From: Suillus spraguei
Taxonomy: Eukaryota; Basidiomycota; Agaricomycetes; Boletales; Suillaceae
DNA length: 64,000 nucleotides
Direction of reading: 5' to 3'
Assembly: GCA_016800925.1 (NCBI GenBank)
Contig: JABCPU010000274.1
Span: forward strand, 1-64,000
Positions 58,741 to 64,000 of the stretch are shown here, piece by piece. The notes beneath the pieces are model-generated. The model was given only the letters and a program-made list of their open reading frames with translations, did not search any database and had not been told where the DNA came from. Positions within the stretch are counted from its first letter, which is position 1. Every line of letters starts with the position of its first letter. The translations under genes were made by a program, and so were the position numbers.

Positions 58741-59294
58741 ATAACGTTGGAAGATCATAAGCTAGAAGCATCCGAAAGTTCTATGGGTTAACGGGGAAGT
58801 AAGAAAGCCTTGGAACAGTTTGATATGAGGAAAGGCAGTCCCGCCACATCCAAAGCGAAACCGACAAACGATAACAAAGTGTGGGAAAGGGAAAATGGAA
58901 TTGATCAATGCTTTGATGGATGTGAGCTGAGAAGCATTTTTTAGGACGAGAAAATGCCCTAACACACGCCTTCTGTGCTTGTGCAGTGTGCACTGCCATT
59001 CATTCATTACATGTATGTAAAGCGGCGCCTGAAGTCAATAGCTGCACTCACATCCAGGAATTTATCACTCAAGTTCGTCACTGTTGACCGAAACCTCTCG
59101 GTAACACCAATATGCATCTGTATTTCCAGCGGGGATGGACTGACGTTTGATTTGAACAGGGGACACATATTCGAATCGCTACCACTGTCAGTCACATAAT
59201 ACACTGACGCCTGGGGATCTCACCTTTGAATACATCCAAAGTAGATACCTCGTCCGTACTCCTACCTTACGGTTTCGCTTACGGAGACGTAACT
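58741..59294 (+). promoter_or_regulatory. Promoter flank of WD40 copy H
   Basis: Family flank with a diverged core (ATGTATGTAAAGCGGCGCC, 59011-59029) in which the TATA part is weakened. In-frame ATG at 59226 upstream of the family start at 59295. Confidence 0.6.
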
Positions 59295-61277
59295 ATGGCT
59301 TCTGCATCGACGAGGGCAGCCACCACGAGATCAGTTCTGAAACCGATAATGACTTTGGAGGGTCATGGACAGCTAATTCCATCCATATCCTACTTTCCGG
59401 ACGACCAGCGAATGATCAGCGGGTCTTTGGACAAGACTACTCGGCAATGGGATCTGGATGCGAGAAAGGAGATTGAGGGAGCGCGGGATGTTTGCAGGGA
59501 GGAGGTATATGCGGTGGCGGTATCAAGGGATAGTCAATGGGTTTAACTGGTGGTGGATATTGGGATGGTGGGGAGCTCAAAGCCTGTGAGGTTGAGACCG
59601 GGATTGTGAAAACATTTGAGGGCCATGCCTCGGAGATCTATTGCATTGATATTTCTTCAGATAGCACGCTGTGGCGAGTGGGTCAAAAGACAAAACAGCG
59701 CGGATATGGAACTTGGAGACTGGCAAACTCGTGGCTGGTCCATTCAAGAGTATTGGTTCCGTGGGTGCGGTTCGATTCTCCCCAGACTCAAAAAAGCTCG
59801 CAGTCAGATCAGATTGGGCGACGTGCCTTGAAGTATGGAATATCCAATCACAAAAATTAGATATCAGGATAGGAGAACACATTTACACTGGAACCGTGCT
59901 CCCGCCACTTTTCTGGACAAACAAAAACAAAACCATCGTAACCGCATTTGAATTTGTCAATTCTGATTCAGATCAGGATCCGGATGACTTTCCTCAGACA
60001 ATCTACGAGTTTGACGCGTTGACACTGAAGACAGTCGGAGCTTCCTTCGAAGGGCACACCAATGTCATTGGTGGTCTAGCACTTTCATTCGATGGTGCTC
60101 TCCTTGCCAGTGCCTCTCGTGACAACACCATCAAGCTCTGGGCTTTCGAGTCTCGCCAACTCCTCGCCTCCTTTGACATTCAGAATCCATATCGCCTGAT
60201 CCTCTCATCTGATTCACGCCAACTAGTTTACACATCATACCCCGAAGACGACTCAGACACCAACTCAAAGATCTACGTCTGCGACACTCCGCCCGACATC
60301 CTTGCTCAGGCCTGCGTACGCATTGTCTAGTATGCACTCATCTACTGTTGGTATGCTAACATTATCCTTGCAGATTGTTGCACGCAAGAAGTCAGCCAGT
60401 AGGGATTTACTAAATGTACGCACCTTTTTCTTTATTAAATATTAATATACCAATCATGTATCTCTGTCGTTGCAGTCTTATGCAACTCGTTGTCCTCCTG
60501 CTGGGCACCGCAGACCACCAATATTCACCACACCCTATAAGGGCGAAACCTCCACCTACAAGAAACCTACTTTTCTTCGCATCAGTAAACTCCTTCGCTT
60601 CTCTTCTCATGCAAATGCAGTTCACCCTGTTAGGAACAACCAGCCTCGTGATCCCCTAGATGTGAGTCTCTTCTTGTGTCTTTTTCAGTCGACTCAACAC
60701 CCACCGCAGTTCCCTGCTACATCGCCCTTACCTCGAAATCGCCCTCTTGCAGAAAGCTCTCTATCGACTTCCTTGCCCAGTGGCAGGGCCTTTTTCGATC
60801 CCATCCTGTCATCGTCAAACAAGGGGAAGAAAGAGGCGCGTGAACCGAAGCGAACACCTGCGCGTGTCGTCGATGTTCCTCTCGGAGAAGCTACCTACGT
60901 TTGTTGTCTGCAATTTTGTCGGGTTTATGAGTTCTGACCCCGTCGTTTTATAGGGTGATGTTGTAGGTGTGGACGATGGAGTACGACCATTTGTTCTCTT
61001 CTTTTGCTTAAACTGGTTCCAGAAAAAGGAGAAGAAACCAAAACCACGGCCAGTCTATGATGACGATCCTGAGTCAGACGAAGAGGAAGAAAATGTTCTT
61101 GATCAAGTTGCTGTGCCTCCTCCCGGGTACCTTAAACTTATTCGTTCACAAAATAAATTCACTATGTAGTCTTCTAGGGTCCAACACGGGGAAATTGAAT
61201 TGAACCAAGTGGCCAATCAGTCACGGCCAGAGGCGGGACCATCTTGTCCTGCGGTAACTAGCCACTTAAAGGCCTAG
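59295..61277 (+). pseudogene. WD40-repeat protein, copy H (type-1 tail, two one-base deletions)
   Basis: Open from MASASTRAATTRSVLKPIMT through blade 1. One base is missing in CAATGGGTTTAACTGG (about 59547) and another in CACGCTGTGGCGAG (about 59670) compared with copy F; each shifts the frame. From 59671 the frame is open through DKTARIWNLETGKLVAG, TNKNKTIVTAFEF, ASRDNTIKLWAFESRQLLAS and ICDTP-type end (VCDTPPDILAQ). The linker and type-1 tail exons (AGHRRPPIFTTP, VPLGEATYGDVVGVDDGVRP, WFQKKEKKPKPRPVYDDDPE) are intact and end at 61277. Correcting two bases would give a full gene, so it may be a recent pseudogene or contain sequence errors. Confidence 0.8.
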
Positions 61278-63198
61278 TCCTTGTAAACGACTTAATCAGT
61301 TGAGTTTCCATCTGTCGAGTTTTACTTGCAACTTTATGACTGTCACCGTGTCACTTGCCTTTCTGTGTATATCGATTTGTTTTGGAAGAGTTAAAATTCT
61401 CGAACCCTCACTATACGTTGACAAGTAGGCAATACAGTTTAGATAGTCAAACCTGTAGGAATTGTAAGTTGCTTGAAACTGCGAAAGATGGCGTGTTAAT
61501 GGGGTAAACTTACAGTCTACACGGGCTAATAACACCTGCAGCATCCATCAGACCTAATCTTCACTTATCGGAAAGTGGTGCCCTTGATCGTCCCGACAAT
61601 ACCGATGGCCACGCCTCTACATCAAATACGAAGGAAGTGGTCCTTCCTATTAGCGGCTTCACCAGAACATCACGTCCCAAAGGAAGTCGTAGATCTGCAG
61701 CCTCGGACACTGAGGTGAGGGATGCATGATATGAAATGAGACTCAGTGCAATGGACTGACGCATTTTGGGGGTTGTTAAGGGCGATGAGCTTGTGTTGGT
61801 TGTGGTGAATGATGATATCGAAAGGAAACATTCGGACGTCCCGACCGCTTTGCTAATACTCGTATTGTTATCAATCAGAATGAGTCAAGATTTCGCCCGC
61901 ATCGAGTGTATGCTCGAGTGCTAACCCTGGTCATGGACGAGTGAAGCTAGACGGCGTGTTGAATCCCATGTACCTACTAAATATGAAGCGCCGGAAGTCA
62001 ACACTCAGAAAGGAAAATTGCTTGAGGCTCATGATTAAGAATATATCATATTGATCGACATGGAACTTACCCATCAAATCCGCACTGCGCACTCTCTAGC
62101 TGTCCCTCTTGCACTAGAGACTCTGATCCTCCCTCACTGAACTCCACGTACTATGTCTACAGTACGGGTTGGTGCTGGGCGTCCCTGAGTAGTACACGAG
62201 ACTATCTGCATGCGAGTCGTGCGAGTATCGAGAACACTGTCTATGTTGGAGAGCTGACATGAGATTGGTCGAAGTTGAATATGGGCTGGGGCCTGTCGCG
62301 TGGGCGTAACTAATAGAGAGGAGACACTAAAGGGGTTTCAGTTTGGGCCCGGATCGTTATTAAGGGACTTCGCGAGTAATACTAGTAGCTAATATTTGAC
62401 ATCTGTATGCCAGTATTCAAAAGTTAAGCAAAAGTGCGAGATAAATGCTCACCAGGTCTTCCCTCATAGCAATACCCATTAGGATGACCATGTCCCACAT
62501 GCCTTTAGATCCTTACAGCATCTCCTACAAAAAGCGACCAACGGGAGAGCCAGGGCCATGTCCGATATAGGGTCTATGGCCCCAAAGGACGATAAATGGG
62601 ATATATATATATATAAAACAAGGGAGATGTCGTGGAAATTAAGAGGCGTGACATACATAGTGAATGTGCGCGGTGATGATGGTAATGGTAGCAGAATGGA
62701 GCCAGGCGAGGAACCGAAGAATGTCTGGCGTCTGTGGGGGGAAGGTCATGGCTGTTGGGTGACTTGGGTTTACATGTGTTGTAATATCATATGGAAAACC
62801 CCAAATCACCGTCTTTACCTTGGGGTCAGATTTAGAACAGGTAGAACATACAGGAATTGGGTGGAGGAACAGGTTGCTGCAGGGAGAGTTGGTGTGAGAA
62901 ATTGAGATGCGAGATACCATTCGACAGTTCTATCATACGGCGAGTAAATTTAATTAATGACGTTTTGATAATATAAAATACTTGGCAAATAATGTTATGT
63001 GCCAAGCCTGAGAAAACTGCTTCCGGGCCGAGTCAAGTAAACTGATCTAATCTATTGTTCTCAAGATCGGGTACAACAAAACATTATGTATTTCTGTGAG
63101 TTGTCCACAGGGACCACATTACGCGAATAAATTTAAAGTACCGCAGTTCCTCGTCGTTTATTTCAACCCCCTACTTGATCTTGACTTGACCAAGCAAA
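61278..63198. other. Long stretch without a confirmed gene
   Basis: 61290-61420 is the family 3' flank (matches 52970-53060). 61565-61840 shows a protein-like plus-strand frame (DRPDNTDGHASTSNTKEVVL, then an intron-like gap and GDELVLVVVNDDIER) that may be a relic of an unidentified gene. 62558-62905 has a 115-residue plus frame preceded by an (AT) run at 62600; unrecognised. A short microsatellite TATATATATATA is near 62601. Confidence 0.35.
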
Positions 63199-64000
63199 AT
63201 GAACAAAGTACTCCTTCCTCACGGCGCCCGCTCATCCAACAACCCAATCCCAGCTCCAGCTCCAGGGAATATCGTCATGGATGAAGACACACTTGGCAAG
63301 CTTTCTCGTGCACAGCTACAAAAGGTAGCTAAGGTATGTGTCGTGTTCCTTTCCCTGAATGCCACACTGATCTCAAAACAGGCTCATGGAGTAAAAGCAA
63401 ATATGAAAAGCGCAGTAATCATCACAGAGTTAATGAAACTCAGCAAGGTTGTCCCCCTACTGTACGTGCCCTGCTTCATCTTTGGTGTTATAAATGATCC
63501 TGACAATCATTCAGTAAAGATAAGGAGAGCGAGCAACCACCAAGAAAAAAGTCAAGGATGACAAAGGAGAGGCAGCCAGCTGCCGGTCCTTCAACACGAA
63601 TCATTGACTTGCCTGCAGACACGGGTTGTGAGTGCCACGCCTCGCATCACAGTGCAAGAAATCTAACCTTTCGCTAGTTGATCCTCCAATCATCCAGGAA
63701 GATGCCCCTACGCCCGTCCTTATTCTTGCAGCAGAAATTAAGACTCCCATAAAAGCAGCTGGGCATACTGGTGTCATTTCTCCTGGTCATCTAGCGGAAA
63801 AGTCGCCAAGCCTTTCACCGTTAATACAAATCCCAAATGCGCAACAGGCTGCGGAGGATGACTCCAGTGATTCAGGTAGTTCTTTCTTGTCCTATGCAAG
63901 TTCAAGTCGGCAACAATACCACAAATCCCCCGTCAGCTCGCGTGCAGGAACGCCTCCTCCTGCAGGACCACAACTACTCAACCGGGCTGTAAACATTATG
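63199..64000 (+). CDS. SAP-like motif protein, 5' part (runs off the window)
   Basis: Exons 63199-63333, 63382-63461, 63515-63627 and 63678 onward join in frame by GT-AG introns. Residues 30-70 read LGKLSRAQLQKVAKAHGVKA and MKSAVIITELMKLSK, the helix-turn-helix pattern of a SAP-type nucleic-acid-binding motif. A basic patch RKKSRMTKE (possible nuclear signal) follows, then a Ser/Pro/Ala-rich disordered region (PLIQIPNAQQAAEDDSSDSG). The 3' end is beyond the window, so identity stays open; a nuclear or chromatin protein is likely. Confidence 0.6.

Overview
This is eukaryotic nuclear DNA from a filamentous basidiomycete. Genes carry many 45-60 nt GT-AG introns, and the recognisable proteins are fungal: HET-domain proteins, a fungal-type Na+/H+ antiporter, a 7TM rhodopsin-like protein, TMEM135-like, Vps41 and Ski8. 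The expanded WD40 family with its odd C-terminal tails, and the Helitron type, point to Agaricomycetes, probably Boletales. The order-level call comes from memory of similar families, not from a search.

Layout. 0.1-2.1 kb holds the end of an LTR-retrotransposon-like element (zinc-knuckle Gag-like gene, polypurine tract, LTR start). 2.4-17.6 kb is a degenerate block lying mostly on the minus strand: an orphan WD40-family promoter copy, a dead fragment of the vps41 3' end, a 7.06 kb Helitron inserted in that fragment (3854-10908), WD40 copy A, a 7TM gene and half a WD40 gene (B). 19.0-21.15 kb holds an Na+/H+ antiporter gene that runs into WD40 fragment C. 22.9-23.65 kb is a five-unit tandem array of tRNA-like, Pol III-like units. 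24.3-25.35 kb holds WD40 fragment D with its promoter flank. 26.4-28.4 kb contains a small membrane-protein gene with a one-base frameshift and a damaged GDSL hydrolase gene.

28.9-46.3 kb is the conserved core: TMEM135-like (minus), RPS12 (minus) divergent from SKI8 (plus), a HET fragment, two tandem HET-domain genes, a DUF1399/glycine-rich-domain-like gene, and an intact 15-exon VPS41. 46.3-61.3 kb is again WD40-family territory on the plus strand: half gene E, a second 7TM copy, F (the only intact WD40 copy), a vps41 fragment, then broken copies G and H. The window ends in the first exons of a SAP-like gene (63199 onward).

How it fits together. The blocks at about 10.9-15.9 kb and 48.5-54.0 kb are an inverted segmental duplication (7TM gene, WD40 gene, vps41 fragment) flanking the housekeeping core. 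The vps41 3' end was copied with its introns, and one copy was later split by the Helitron, which fixes the element's ends exactly. WD40 copies outnumber intact WD40 genes about eight to one. Together with HET genes and 7TM genes, this looks like a fast birth-and-death region beside a stable core. A recognition or incompatibility role for the WD40/HET genes is inference only. All splice models are by eye from reading frame and family knowledge.
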